Shown here: in pieces, positions 1 to 10,310 of the stretch
How positions within the stretch are numbered: position 1 is the stretch's first letter
How the letters are laid out: every line of letters begins with the position of its first letter
Origin: Gibbula magus
Lineage: Eukaryota > Mollusca > Gastropoda > Trochida > Trochidae
Assembly: GCA_936450465.1 (NCBI GenBank)
Contig: OW388297.1
Span: 61,136,581-61,200,580, forward strand
Length of the DNA stretch: 64,000 nt
Direction: 5' to 3'
Made by a program: the position numbers and the translations under genes
Notes under the pieces: generated by a model
The model's database searches: none
Told to the model about the DNA's origin: nothing
The model's input: the letters and a program-made list of their open reading frames with translations, nothing else

Positions 1-1927
1 TGGTTCAACTTTTCAGCTCTCGAAACCTTTTGGAACTGGAGAAGAAGATGAAAATAAGTTTTTAAGGATGTGACCCCTGTGACCCCATTTGGGGTCATGG
101 GTCACAAACTCTACAATTTAGAATCCCTATTTGCCAAGGAGTCTGTACACAATTTTTCAGCTCTCAAGACCTTTTGGAACTGGAGAAGAAGATGAAAATA
201 GATTTTTAAGTATGTGACCCCTGTAACCCCATTTGGGGTCACGAGGTCACAAGATCTACAATTTAGAATCCCCATTGGCCAAGGAGTCTAAACACAATTT
301 TTCAGCTCTCGAGGCCTTTTGAAACTGGAGAAGAAGATGAAAATAAGTTTTTGGGGTTGTGACCCTTTATGACCCCATTTGAGGTCACAGGGTCATGAAA
401 TCTACAATTTAGAATCCCCATTAGCCAAGGAGTCTGCACACAACGTTTCAGCTCTCGAGACCTTTTTGAACTGGAGAAGAAGATGAAAATAGGTTTTTAA
501 GGATGTGACCCTGTGACCCCATTTGGGGTCACGGGGTCACGAGATCTTCAATTTAGAATCCCCATTGGCCAAGGAGTCTAAACACAACTTGTCAGCTCTC
601 GAGACCTTTTGGAACTGGAGAAGAAGATGAAAATAAGTGTTTAAGGATGTGACCCCTGTGACCCCATTTGGGGTTATTGGTTACAAACTCTACAATTTAG
701 AATCCCTATTTGCCAAGGAGTCTGCACATAATTTTTCAGCTCTCGTGACCTTTTGGAACTGGAGAAGAAGATGAAAATAGGTTTTTAAGGATGTGACCCC
801 TGTGACCCCATTTGGGGTAACGAGGTCACAAGATCTACAATTTAGAATCCCTATTTGCCAAGGAGTCTGCACACAACTTTTCAGCTCTCGAGACCTTTTG
901 GAACTGGAGAAGAAGATGAGAATAAGGTTTTAAGGATGTGACCCCTGTGACCCCATTTGGGGTCATGGGTCACAAACTCTACAATTTAGAATCCCTATTT
1001 GCCAAGGAGTCTGCACACAATTTTTCAGCTCTCGTGACCTTTTGGAACTGGAGAAAAAGATGAAAATAGGTTTTTTAGGATGTGACCCCTGTGACCTCAT
1101 TTGGGGTCATGGGTCACAAACTCTACAATTTAGAATCCCTATTTGCCAAGGAGTCTGCACACAATTTTTCAGCTCTCGTGACCTTTTGGAACTGGAGAAA
1201 AAGATGAAAATAGGTTTTTTAGGATGTGACCCCTGTGACCTCATTTGGGGTCATGGGTCACGAACTCTACAATTTAGAATTCCTATTTGCCAATGAGTCT
1301 GCACACAACTTAACAGCTCTCGAGACCTTTTGGAACTGGAGAAGATGAAAATAGGTTTTTAAGGATGTGACCCCTGTGACCCCATTTGGGGTCACGGGGT
1401 CACAAGATCTACAATTTAGAATCCCCATTGGCCAAGGAGTCTGCACACAACTTTCAGCTCTCTAGACCTTTTGGAACTGGAGAAGAAGATGAAAATAGGT
1501 TTTTAAGGATGTGACCCCTGTGACCCCATTTGGGGTCATGGGTCATGAAATCTACAATTTAGAATCCCCATTGGCCAAGGAGTCTGCACACAACTTTCAG
1601 CTCTCTAGACCTTTTGGAACTGGAGAAGAAGATGAAAATAGGTTTTTAAGGATATGCCCCTGTGACCGCATTTGGGGTCACGGGGTCACGAGATCTACAA
1701 TTTAGAATCCCCATTGGCCAAGGAGTCTGCACACAACTTTTCAGCTCTCTAGACCTTTTTGAATTGGATAAGAAGATGAAAATAGATTTTGAAGGATGTG
1801 ACCCCTGTGACCCCGTTTGGGGTCATGGAGTCTACAATTTAGAATCCCTATTTGCCAAGGGGTCTGCACATAATTTTTCAGCTCTCAAGACCTTTTAGAA
1901 CTGGAGAAGAAGATGAAAATAGGTTAA
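1..1927. repeat. Family A tandem array, about 145-bp unit
   Basis: About 13 head-to-tail copies of a unit of roughly 145 bp. Each unit has a GACC-rich palindromic block (tgaccccatttggggtca), the string ctacaatttagaatcccc, a ccaaggagtctgcacacaa block and an end like ggaactggagaagaagatga. The array is open at the window start, so its true length is unknown. Short ORFs across it are accidental, since they repeat with the unit. The same unit recurs at 2.4, 21.0, 28.5, 31.1, 32.9 and 36.3-40.6 kb, so it is a dispersed element core rather than a local satellite. Confidence 0.95.
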
Positions 1928-2412
1928 CTCTCATCATGCGCTCGGCGGGAGCTCCTGCCCCCTGGTAACTTTCCATAACACACGATCGGGGGGATCCCCG
2001 CCAGACAAAGGAAGTAAAAATACAAAAATAAATCGGGGATTCCCAGATACGAAAATTAGTTAAAGCTAACAGCAGTTATATCCGGGCACTATTTAAAATG
2101 GCGGTCCCCATGTGTGACAAAATTGTATGCGATTTTTTCGAATTTTTTTTAACATTTTTCGCTACATATTGTGTAAACAACGAACGTCAATGGCGGAAAA
2201 ATCATTTGTTGAATTGTTTGAAGATTCGGATAGCGATGATATTGAGTTTGAAGGTTTCGTTATTGATGACATTTTGCGTGATGGTGAACTGTTTGAAGTT
2301 AACATTGAAAACATCGATGAATTTTATATGAATTTTTAAGAAGTTTTTTTTTTTGAAAGTTACTCAGTGGTCAGGTAAAAAGGGAGATAATCCATGCTCA
2401 GCATGATAAGAG
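1928..2412 (+). mobile_element. Short piggyBac-like non-autonomous element in a family A unit
   Basis: A 485-bp insertion interrupts a family A unit. It begins ctctcatcatgc and ends gcatgataagag, which are imperfect terminal inverted repeats. It is flanked by TTAA at 1924-1927 and by TTAC, a likely decayed TTAA, at 2413-2416. TTAA target duplication is known for piggyBac (and Kolobok) transposons. The inside keeps a small reading frame with the acidic start typical of piggyBac-type transposases, which favours an internally deleted piggyBac relative. No catalytic DDD domain is left. Confidence 0.65.
2190..2339 (+). pseudogene. Remnant N terminus of a piggyBac-like transposase
   Basis: A 49-residue frame starts at the ATG in cgtcaATGGCGG and carries an acidic run (FEDSDSDDIEFEGF) near its start. 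Many piggyBac-type transposases open with such a Ser/Asp/Glu-rich stretch ending in a DFEGF-like string. It stops at 2339 and the DDE catalytic domain is absent. The frame lies inside a TTAA-flanked element, which supports the assignment, but 49 residues are too few to be sure. An overlapping frame from 2098 is a shadow. Confidence 0.4.
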
Positions 2413-2600
2413 TTACGGATGTGACCCCTGTGACCCCATTTGGGGTCATGGGGTCATGAAATCTACAATTTAGAATACCCACTGACCAAGGAGTCTGCAC
2501 ATAAAATTTCAGCTCTGTGGAGTATTTGGTTCTGGAGAAGAAGTCGAAAAAGCGAAAAGTTTACGGGCGGAAGGACGGACGGATAGGGGGGGGGGGGCGG
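2413..2600 (+). repeat. One family A unit ending in ACGG microsatellite and poly-G
   Basis: Sequence beyond the piggyBac-like insertion continues the family A unit (tgaccccatttggggtcat, ctacaatttagaat), then runs into a short ggacggacgg tract at 2571-2583 and a run of 12 G. From 2601 the string gggatagtgcagtggtaagc resembles a tRNA-type A box, possibly a scrap of a SINE head. 2640-2874 shows no recognisable feature. Confidence 0.6.
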
Positions 2601-2874
2601 GGCGGGATAGTGCAGTGGTAAGCACGTACCCTCGGTACTTTGAGGCAACTTTTTGAGTATGGCGCATCTTACGGCACATGCCTCAACGTAAGTTTTTCGT
2701 GCGCATGTGTAAATTTTATATGGAATCAAAGCCAAATCTTACCTCTTTACGAGGATGTAAGTTTTATGAAATTTGGCCACTCGGTTCAGCATTTATGGGT
2801 GGTATTTATGATGCAGTTCTGACTGAACTTCCAATGAAAGCTCGCATTCACTTTCTTTGTCTCTTTGACAAAAT

Positions 2875-4941
2875 AAACAAGATGTGTTTGTTAAACACGG
2901 ATGCCCCCGGATATACCAAAGTATGAATGAATATTGTCCACTGCGGCAAGGTCAAGGTCACAAGGTCAAATATAATGACCTCATCTGAAATGTCTCATCA
3001 CAAGGTATGCACATGCCAAGTATGAAAGCCGTAGCTCTGAACAATCTCAAGTTATGGCCAAGGTTAAAGTTTACTGAAGATGTCCACTGCGGCAAGGTCA
3101 AGGTCACAAGTTCAAATATGATGACCTCATCTGAAGGTCTCATCTCAAGGTATGCACATACCAAGTATGAAAGCCGTAACTCTTAAAGGTGCATCCATTG
3201 TGTTTCATAAAATTTTATTTTGCTTTAATACGTTCAAACACACCATATGTGCTGTTTACAACACAAACAAATTCACTCATCTTGCATATTCATCCCCAAT
3301 CGCCAAACATATCATAATTACTAGTTTCCAATTAAAATCGAATAACGTCATTATGCATGTGCAGAAACTGAAAGTGCACGTTCTATTTACATGGACAGTA
3401 GTTATATGACCTATTGAACATAATCAACTCAAATTTGTTATTTTGTCTGGTTTAAATAAGATTCCAAAATTACGTTTGACTCATTGGCGCGCGCCACACG
3501 CGGTGCATTGTCCGGTTTTCGATCAGAAATTGATACTTTTACCTTCATATCGTCAATATACTAAGTCGAGTATCATCAAAATGGTAGTTTTCGGTTACAG
3601 TTGGTACTTCTCGATAAAATAAGACCATTTATAACGTTTGGCATATTTGACCCCCATCAACACAATGGATGTACCTTTAACAATCAAAAGTTATGGCCAA
3701 GGTTAAAGTTTACTGAAGATGTCCACTGCGGCAAGGTCAAGGTCACAAGGTCAAATATGATGACCTCATCTGAAAGGTCTCATCACAAGGTATGCACATA
3801 CCAAGTATGAAAGTCCTAGCTCTGAGCAATCCAAAGTTATGGCCAAGGTTAACGTTTTCTAAATATTGTCCACTGCAGCAAGGTCAAGGTCAAATATGAT
3901 GACCTCATCTGAAAGGACTCATCACAAGGTATGCACATGCCATGTATGAGAGCCATAGCTCTGAGCAATCTAAAGTTATGGCCAAGGTTAAAGTTTACTG
4001 AAGATGTCCACTGCGGCAAGGTCAAGGTCACAAGGTCAAATATGATGACCTCATCTGAAAGGTCTCATCACAAGGTATGCACATGCCAAGTATGAAAGCC
4101 GTAGCTCTGAGAAATCTAAAGTTATGGCCAAGGTTAAAGTTTACTGAAGATGTCCACTGCAGCAAGGTCAAGGTCACAAGGTCAAATATGATGACCTCAT
4201 TTGAAAGGATTCATCACAAGGTATGCACATGCCAAGTATGAGAGCCATAGCTCTGAGCAATCAAAAGTTATGGCCAAGGTTAAAGTTTACTGAAGATGTC
4301 CACTGCGGCAAGGTCAAGGTCACAAGGTCAAATATGATGACCTCATCTGAAAGGTCTCATCACAAGGTATGCACATACCAAGTATGGAAGTCCTAGCTCT
4401 GAGCAATCCAAAGTTATGGCCAAGGTTAACGTTTTCTAAATATTGTCCACTGCAGCAAGGTCAAGGTCAAATATGATGACCTCATCTGAAAGGACTCATC
4501 ACAAGGTATGCACATGCCATGTATGAGAGCCATAGCTCTGAGCAATCTAAAGTTATGGCCAAGGTTAAAGTTTACTGAAGATGTCCACTGCGGCAAGGTC
4601 AAGGTCACAAGGTCAAATATGATGACCTCATCTGAAAGGTCTCATCACAAGGTATGCACATGCCAAGTATGAAAGCCGTAGCTCTGAGAAATCTAAAGTT
4701 ATGGCCAAGGTTAAAGTTTTCTGAAAATGTCAATTGCGGCAAGGTCAAGGTCACAAGGTCAAATATGATGACCTCATCTGAAAGGTCTCATCACAAGGTA
4801 TGCACATACCAAGTATGAAAGTCCTAGCTCTGAGCAATCCAAAGTTATGGCCAAGGTTAAAGTTTTTGTGGACAAACACACGGACAGACAGACGGACGGA
4901 TGGACAATATACCCCCGGAATCTCCGATTCGGGGGCATAAA
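2875..4941 (+). mobile_element. Family B tandem-repeat element (Helitron/pearl-like), copy 1
   Basis: It starts with caagatgtgtttgttaaaca and gatgcccccgg. It then carries imperfect copies of an approximately 145-bp unit (tatggccaaggttaaag, caaggtcaaggtcacaagg, tatgatgacctcatctga), an ACGG/ACAG microsatellite at 4872-4900, and a strong hairpin (cccccggaatctccgattcggggg) followed by cataaaaata. The 5' gatgcccccgg is inverted at the 3' end as cgggggcat. This architecture (subterminal inverted repeats, tandem core, tetranucleotide microsatellite, 3' hairpin, no duplication) matches oyster pearl/CvE-type and Helentron-associated elements. A second copy is at 37436-38631. A MITE is nested at 3187-3676. 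Confidence 0.75.
3187..3676 (+). mobile_element. 490-bp TTAA MITE, copy 1
   Basis: Terminal inverted repeats aggtgcatccattgtg (left) and cacaatggatgtacct (right) are flanked by TTAA on both sides (3183-3186 and 3677-3680). Removing the element and one TTAA restores an ordinary family B unit running from gccgtaactc into caatcaaaagttatggcc. A nearly identical 490-bp copy lies inverted at 48795-49284 and a diverged one at 49790-50271. No transposase is encoded. The TTAA target suggests piggyBac or Kolobok mobilisation. Confidence 0.85.
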
Positions 4942-4947
4942 AATATT
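3800..4947 (+). repeat. Higher-order duplication of 577 bp within family B
   Basis: The segment near 3800-4375 is repeated almost base for base 577 bp further on; a 60-codon minus-strand frame at 3849-4031 recurs unchanged at 4426-4608. Four basic units were therefore copied together, and recently, because single units elsewhere in the array differ at many positions. Confidence 0.75.
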
Positions 4948-5145
4948 GTATTTGCTATGACATATATCACAATAAAATTACATTGCATTTATACATATTT
5001 ACCTGCGGTAGTGCACAGAACAGCTGTAGGGACCTAACAAGGCCTGTATAAAACTCACCTCACCTCACCTCACCTCACCTCACAGACGGATGGACGGACG
5101 CCATGCCATAAGCCCATTGGGCCTTTCAGGCCTGATTAGCTAATT
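4942..5145 (+). repeat. ACCTC pentanucleotide repeat and a family A 3' terminus
   Basis: 4942-5050 shows no clear feature. It is followed by about six copies of cacct (5055-5082), a gacggatggacggacg microsatellite, and the 3' end used by family A elements: ccatgccataagccc, then a ggcctttcaggcc hairpin and tgattagcta. The same terminus recurs at 31474-31515, 32188-32236 and 40624-40673. Confidence 0.7.
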
Positions 5146-5342
5146 ACCGGTATCAACTTACTGTTACCAAACCTACCAAGGAGTTTTCCTTCATGGCATC
5201 TCGACCTGATTCCATGATTGCTAGAAGGGGGGGGGAGAGTCGCCTTATATATGAGATACATGGTTTTTACCGGATTTTAGGGGTCTTAGAAAGGGGGTTG
5301 TTTTATACACAACGTCGCTTTATACACAGTAATATACGGTAT
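5143..5342 (+). repeat. About 195-bp unclassified repeat, inverted relative to 20598-20790
   Basis: The stretch from ttaccggtatcaactta through gattccatgattgctagaag and ttttaccggattttagggg to cacagtaatatacggta matches the reverse complement of 20598-20790 over its full length with moderate divergence. The ends ttaccggtat and atacggta are loosely inverted, suggesting a small terminal-inverted-repeat element. No coding potential is seen. Confidence 0.65.
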
Positions 5343-5765
5343 GTGTTCAATCTTAAAAATGATTACATCTACTAAGGTGAAAATTGAAACACAACATAGC
5401 TAGGCGTCACATATTAGGTGATATATGCTTTAGAGACTGCTTGTTCGAAAACTACTGAACATAGAGACATGATTGATAGCTCATTTTAAAACAGAAAAAA
5501 ACTCATCAATTAAAGAGCAATCAAGTTGAACATGGTAGTCAAGGTTAAGTAGAAGTCTTGAAGACCTAAGTACTGCCCTTAGGCAATCAGAGTCTTATCT
5601 TATTTTTATGTAAAATCATTCATTCCTTTGGAAACAGCCTCAAAATAGAGCCATTGTCTCTGCAGCTTATCAGGTTTTAAATAATAATCAAATATTACTA
5701 ATTACTTAACAACCATTTCTAAAACCCAATTTATGCAGTTAAAAACAAGGAAAAGAATATCCTAC
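5343..5765. other. Start of ICA1 intron 3, no feature seen
   Basis: AT-rich unique-looking sequence directly downstream of ICA1 exon 3 on the minus strand. I looked for the next ICA1 exon in the expected frame and found none between 1 and 5765, so it probably lies outside the window. Confidence 0.5.
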
Positions 5766-5838
5766 CACAAAGTCTGTCTTGATATCTTTCAACAACCCGA
5801 AGAAGCTCCATCGATGACCTCTGGATTGCCCTGAAAAC
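5766..5838 (-). CDS. ICA1: ICA1 exon 3 (part of the AH/BAR domain)
   Basis: A 73-bp exon on the minus strand, bounded by a polypyrimidine acceptor (tttcttttctag) and a donor (GTAGGA). Entered in phase 0, it codes for VFRAIQRSSMELLRVVERYQ followed by DRLC, leaving one base (phase 1). In vertebrate ICA1 the segment directly after the conserved LDAKLE string is FHSIQRTCLDLSKAIVLYQ, an excellent positional match. It forms the first long helix of the arfaptin-homology/BAR domain, which senses membrane curvature and dimerises (known for the family). ICA1 acts with PICK1 and Rab2 at the Golgi and on secretory granules. The following exon is not in the window. Confidence 0.9.
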
Positions 5839-6009
5839 CTAGAAAAGAAAATGCTGCATTTTACAATTTTGCAAGATCAACCATCATCATTTCAATATGA
5901 TTGCACTTAGATGCCATCTTATCAGGCCTCCAAGTTCTAGTTTACTTTTGAATTGCTGACCCTTAACCTGCCTGCCTGCCCTCCCACCTCCATTTTATTA
6001 CCAATCAAA

Positions 6010-6499
6010 CCTATGTATCAACTACTACAATAAAGCTGTTGGCTCTACTATGATCTGTTCTCCTACACACCGTTCCGAGTGAAGACCCTGAAGTGGTGGA
6101 AATGTGTTTGGTTTTATGTCCTCAACATTGCCTTGTTGAACTCATCTATAAAGAATGCAGCAAAAATAAAACCTCTGAAAACAAGTCAGGAGTACAGGAA
6201 GGTGTTAGCCAAATACACTGTATCATCTGCGGACATGGAACAAGTTCCATCCCTGAACAGTCTTCATGAGCACCATTTTCCGACAAAGATTGAGTCAGTC
6301 TGAAGGAAGAAAAACATCAAAAGGATGTGTGTGGTATGCTCAAAGGCAAAACGAATGCTCCTCACAAAACAGATAGAAAACTGCATCACACCAGCAAGAA
6401 AGAAGAAAGGAGTAGGCAGAGAGTCTTCTTATGAATGTAAAGAGTGCAATAGAAAAATTGCATTCTTGAAATTGTCAGTGCATAACAAAAACACTTAAT
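6010..6499 (+). pseudogene. PiggyBac transposase C-terminal remnant
   Basis: Read with one frameshift, the plus strand gives a YNK...DLFSYTPFRVKTLKWWK segment. This matches the conserved DQ-YSF-RK-KWWKK region at the end of the piggyBac DDE domain. It continues as a hydrophobic helix (VWFYVLNIALLNSSIKNA) and, after an in-frame TGA at 6301, as a cysteine-rich tail (CVVCSK ... YECKEC ... H) like the piggyBac C-terminal RING/PHD-like zinc finger. The nonsense codon, the frameshift and the lack of the catalytic aspartates make it a dead fragment. No TTAA ends could be assigned. It lies antisense in ICA1 intron 2. Confidence 0.75.
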
Positions 6500-7797
6500 T
6501 TTGATAAAATGGGTTGTCCAGGGACCACAATTCCTGCAAAGATATTGAAGAAAAGGTGATCTTCCAAATTAAAATAGAATAAACATATTCCCCAAATCAT
6601 CAAATAAAATTGTATAAAATTTGGAGAGAAACAATACAAATCTCTTCTCAAGTGAGTATACCTTATAAATACATCCTACAGAGTAAAGCAAAAAGTATGT
6701 GGACGGTGACGTTATTTCCATATACTTGCATGTTTATGTATAGATTAAATGATTTTCATAAAATAAATTCTGGCTGGACCACTGTCAACATTTTCAGCTT
6801 CATATGAAATCATCTGCGCTTGAAGTACATAATTTAGATTAAATTTTCTGACGACAATTTAACAAGTGTTATCCAAATTACATTCATATATATTAAATAA
6901 AAACAGTTCGCATAGATCGCCATGTTAAATGTTTTTAGAACTATGTATATATGTCGATCAAATTGTGTCATTTCCAATATTGAAAACAGAAAATTCAACC
7001 TAAATTATGAGGTTGCAGCCAAGATGATTCCTCACAAACTTGATAAATGTGAATAGGATCGGACAATATTCCTATCTATGAAAATTATTTATCCTAGACT
7101 AAAGTAACATTTAAAGAAGAATATTTATAATCATTTATATTCTGTTATATTAAAATATACTTTTAAAAACATATTCCCTCGAAAATAATATGAAAAGCCG
7201 TGTTTAATTACTAATTATGCATGAATGGGAAAATATAAGTGTGGAGGTAGATTTGGTTGAATACGTAGATTTCGAGACAGTTTCTGACTTGATATGGTAT
7301 ATTGTATAGCTTGGTGTGAAAGCCTGGAAGAAAGGTTCATTTTTTAAAATGTCAAGTGAAAAGACGGATGCAATGTGGCGAAAGGTTTGGATAGCCCGGT
7401 GTCAAAGAGGGGAGAAGGACTGGAAACCGTCGCGACCTGCCACGCTATATAATTAAAACCGTTTTAAAAGTTAGTCTTAGAGTACTCGTAACAGGCTTTT
7501 ATCAGGATATATAACTTATAAATGCACTCTTATGGGATGAATAGGCTGTGCTCTGTAAAACATATACACTGTTCTTTAAATATTTATCATGAGCTAATAA
7601 ATGTGCGAGATAAATTTCAATTTGAATATGGTCACCATATTAAAAGTAAACTTTTGACATGATTGATAGACAGTTGTTTATGCATGGGCTGAACTGTGAC
7701 ACCTGCACATTATAATCACATTCTCAGAGCAATGTCTGTCAATATGCTCAGTTCAGCTACTGTTTTACTGGATTCTGTTTTTCTGATATATTTACTA
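6500..7797. other. Intronic sequence, no feature seen
   Basis: AT-rich sequence within ICA1 intron 2. Short frames here show no recognisable motif, and no tandem or inverted repeat stands out. Confidence 0.5.
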
Positions 7798-8376
7798 AAA
7801 ATAGAGCCATGGGCTCTGTAGCTCATCAGGGCTTATATTGTTTAACCGTTAACTTGCGGGTCCCGGAATGGTCCGGGAGGGCTATAAGCAATTCCTAGAT
7901 GCCTCATACCGGTTCCCGGATACAAAACTCAGAATTATTCACGACTGTCTCTCAGTTTGTTAGCCCTGGCCACTGTCTGCGAGTCGACTTTTCTCCGGGA
8001 GTCGCTCCATGAGAATCGCTGTACTAATGCTCCACAGTTCGCCACGATCAATGTCTAGTCGAAATGTCCAGCAAAAATCACACCAATTTTCGTGTGCATT
8101 GTTGACCCGTACCACATCGATAATTAGCTTTACAAAAGGCCAATTTTGTCGGGCTTTGCCCCGAAGCCTAATCCCCCTGGGGGCTAATTATCACCTAAGT
8201 GTCTGCATTGCCCCGGGGTGAGATAGGCCCGTACATGCTTATCTGTCTCGGTCCCGCCACATGACCATATAGTCTCTAATTCAGGGAACATATTGCGATA
8301 AGCTACCTTTCTCCCACACTTCGTATCATATGAACCAATTAGTTGTTTTCATTTTTTTTATACCAAAATAAAGAGG
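7798..8376 (+). repeat. Family A 5' end fused to foldback family C
   Basis: 7798-7840 is a family A 5' terminus (gagccatgggctctgtagct, catcagg). From 7851 a second family begins with aacttgcgggtcccgg and tggtccgggagg, a GC-rich foldback end. It runs through aattagctttacaaaaggcc to ttataccaaaataaagagga. The reverse complement of this body is at 19320-19806, including the cctcccggataattccggga and cccgcaagttaa end; another partial copy is at 20423-20612 and an end fragment at 33460-33520. The copies vary strongly inside, so the family is old. Coding capacity is not evident. Confidence 0.6.
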
Positions 8377-8377
8377 A

Positions 8378-8552
8378 GGTGGGGTGAGTTGGGGTTTAAC
8401 GCCGCTTTCAAGAGTATTTCACTTATATCGCGGCTTCTAGTATTATGGCAGGGAGAAAGCCCGCAAAGCCATGTGGCTATGCATTGCGGTGAAACCTGCG
8501 AGCATCGGCTGGAACTAGCGAACCATGGGTGGTACTACGCTGAAATTCAGTG
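8378..8552 (-). mobile_element. 5'-truncated SINE with 11-bp target duplication
   Basis: Minus-strand SINE body lacking the tRNA-like head. It has the same body as the full element at 11334-11649 (ttggggtttaacgccgctttc, tatgcattgcggtgaaacct, aaccatgggtggtacta). The duplication aataaagagga flanks it at 8367-8377 and 8553-8563. 5' truncation and a target duplication are what LINE-driven retroposition produces. Confidence 0.85.
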
Positions 8553-8639
8553 AATAAAGAGGAAAGAATGGCCTCTATTCCCATATATTGGATATGAATT
8601 TATGAATATATAGACTGAAGCTTAAAGAAGAAGGAAATC

Positions 8640-10310
8640 CATAATAAAACAGTGGAAAGATTATCGGAAGGCCCGCTCTAATGCCTACTGGAATTTCCTC
8701 AATGTTGAGAATCATAGTATCATCTATGAGACATGGAGATGTGATGAGAGTTTGCTTCTGCCAGTTAAGTTCAGACTAAAACCCATAGTGGGAGAAAGTG
8801 AACAAGCCAAAGACATTCGTGTGAGAATTGCTGTTCAGAAATTTACAGCACACATAGAACTGCTGAAAATCAATTCTGATAGTTACAAAAGAGAGTATGA
8901 AAAGGTGGATTCTTCTTTTCATGAGTTTCTATTTGCCAAGTTTACCGGGAAAATGTTCAACACACTCATGAACATATGGAAGTCAGAATGTGACCAGGAT
9001 GAAGCAAAAGCCCGGGACAGATTGAATAAGAAAGAACAGTGGTTGGCCAACTACAAAGACAGCTATGGGGATAGTTTCTTTAAGACGCCAACGCAGAAAC
9101 CTGTTAGAATTCTGTCAGAAACCTGTACAGATCATCCCCGACCCAGTGCAAATTCTAACAAGCAGACAGATTCGGCCATATCCCCCGCCATGTAGGAATT
9201 TTGAATATATTTATGCATTTTGAATATATAATGCATTTACATTCTATATAGCAAAAGGCACATCTAGACCACTTGGTTGATACCTGTACAAAGTTTCAGC
9301 AAAATATATTGAATAGTTTTGAAGTTTGAGGAAGGAATATAGTTTTCCCTCTCCTAGCTTGGTTCTAAGTCCAGACTGTTTGCATTCGTAAAAAAATAAA
9401 AAAAATATTCTCAAATTTCTATATAGCAAAAGGCACATCTAGACTACTTGGTTGATACCTGTACAAGGTTTCAGCAAAATATATTGAATAGTTTTGAAGT
9501 TTGAGGCCAGAATGGAAAAGCCCGGACGCACAGACGGACAGACGGACGGGGCTCATTTCTATATCCCCCGCCAACTTCGTTGTGGCGGGGGATAATAAGC
9601 AGAAGACCAAATCGAATCCGTGGAAACCTAAGTCGCCAGAGAGCTTTGCTGGAGCGGTGAAGACTACAGATCCTTCTCCAACAAGTTCACTCCACTCTCT
9701 GGACAGGAAATCAAGACACGGATATCTAATGGATTCCGACAACAATTTTCGGAAACTGGTCGTGGAAATTGGAGAAAACAACAAAAGAGAACTGTGGCTA
9801 GAAGACAGCAGCATGTAAAGTCTAACAAGGCCGGTACAAACCAGTTTCGACGCAATCAAGCACCTCGGGACGACAGAAACACAACATACATTGGAAGAGC
9901 TGTCAATAAGTATTTTTTAGGAAAAGGCACCAATCCAAATATTCACAGGAATCAGGTGATTGGACGGTCCCCCATAACGTAACTCATCCTAAAATCATAA
10001 ATCTTAGCAGTCACCCGCTCTCTGCAGATGAAATCAATTTTTTAAAAAGAGGATTAAAATTCACTCCGACTCCTTCTGGAAATGAAGATGTTTTAAAATC
10101 TGAATTAAAAGATTTTACTAGAAAAGTCCGACTAGCAGAATTTTTTGCAGATAAAGAGGATGATAGTGATGACAGTGACGATTCCGAGGAGCTACAGAAT
10201 TCCGTGAATTCCAGTTTAGTGAGAAACAAGTCTAAATTTACTCCAAAAACGGGAAGAAACAAATATGTGGATGACTTTATTCAAACTGTGGAATCGACGC
10301 CTGTACAATC
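8640..10310 (+). pseudogene. Penelope-like element, N-terminal part of the polyprotein (interrupted)
   Basis: Open frames read through 8640-9157, resume at 9596, shift near 9815 and again near 9970, and end at a stop at 10309. The product starts with a basic/helical region (IIKQWKDYRKARSNAYWNF) and contains a long charged helix and an acidic stretch (DKEDDSDDSDDSEE). It ends with the INLSSHPLSADEINFLKRGL segment that precedes the RT in Penelope-like elements, where a related 'NLS...L...E..LL.KGL.F.P' motif is standard. The frame is cut by the family E insertion at 9158-9595; removing that insertion rejoins the reading frame (SNKQKTKS). At least two further frameshifts make it inactive. Confidence 0.75.
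9158..9595 (+). mobile_element. Family E non-autonomous element (Helitron-like), copy 1
   Basis: It begins caagcagacagattcggcc, with atatcccccgcca close to the 5' end. It carries two copies of a unit containing tagcaaaaggcacatcta and ttcagcaaaatatattgaat, then a short gacggacagacggacgg tract (9533-9549), and closes with a hairpin built on tatcccccgcc and ggcgggggata. Both ends are shared with the copy at 33598-34459. The joined flanks read through as Penelope-like coding sequence if it entered between A and T without a duplication, the behaviour known for Helitrons. With the microhomology here a 7-bp duplication (aagcaga) is an alternative. Confidence 0.65.

Noticed and set aside
1042..1898. 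Plus-strand frames repeating FLGCDPCDL-type strings
   Set aside because: They translate the 145-bp family A repeat and recur with its period; no start, splice or domain evidence.
9419..9859. 146-codon minus-strand frame
   Set aside because: Crosses the family E terminus and antisense of the Penelope frame; no recognisable domain.
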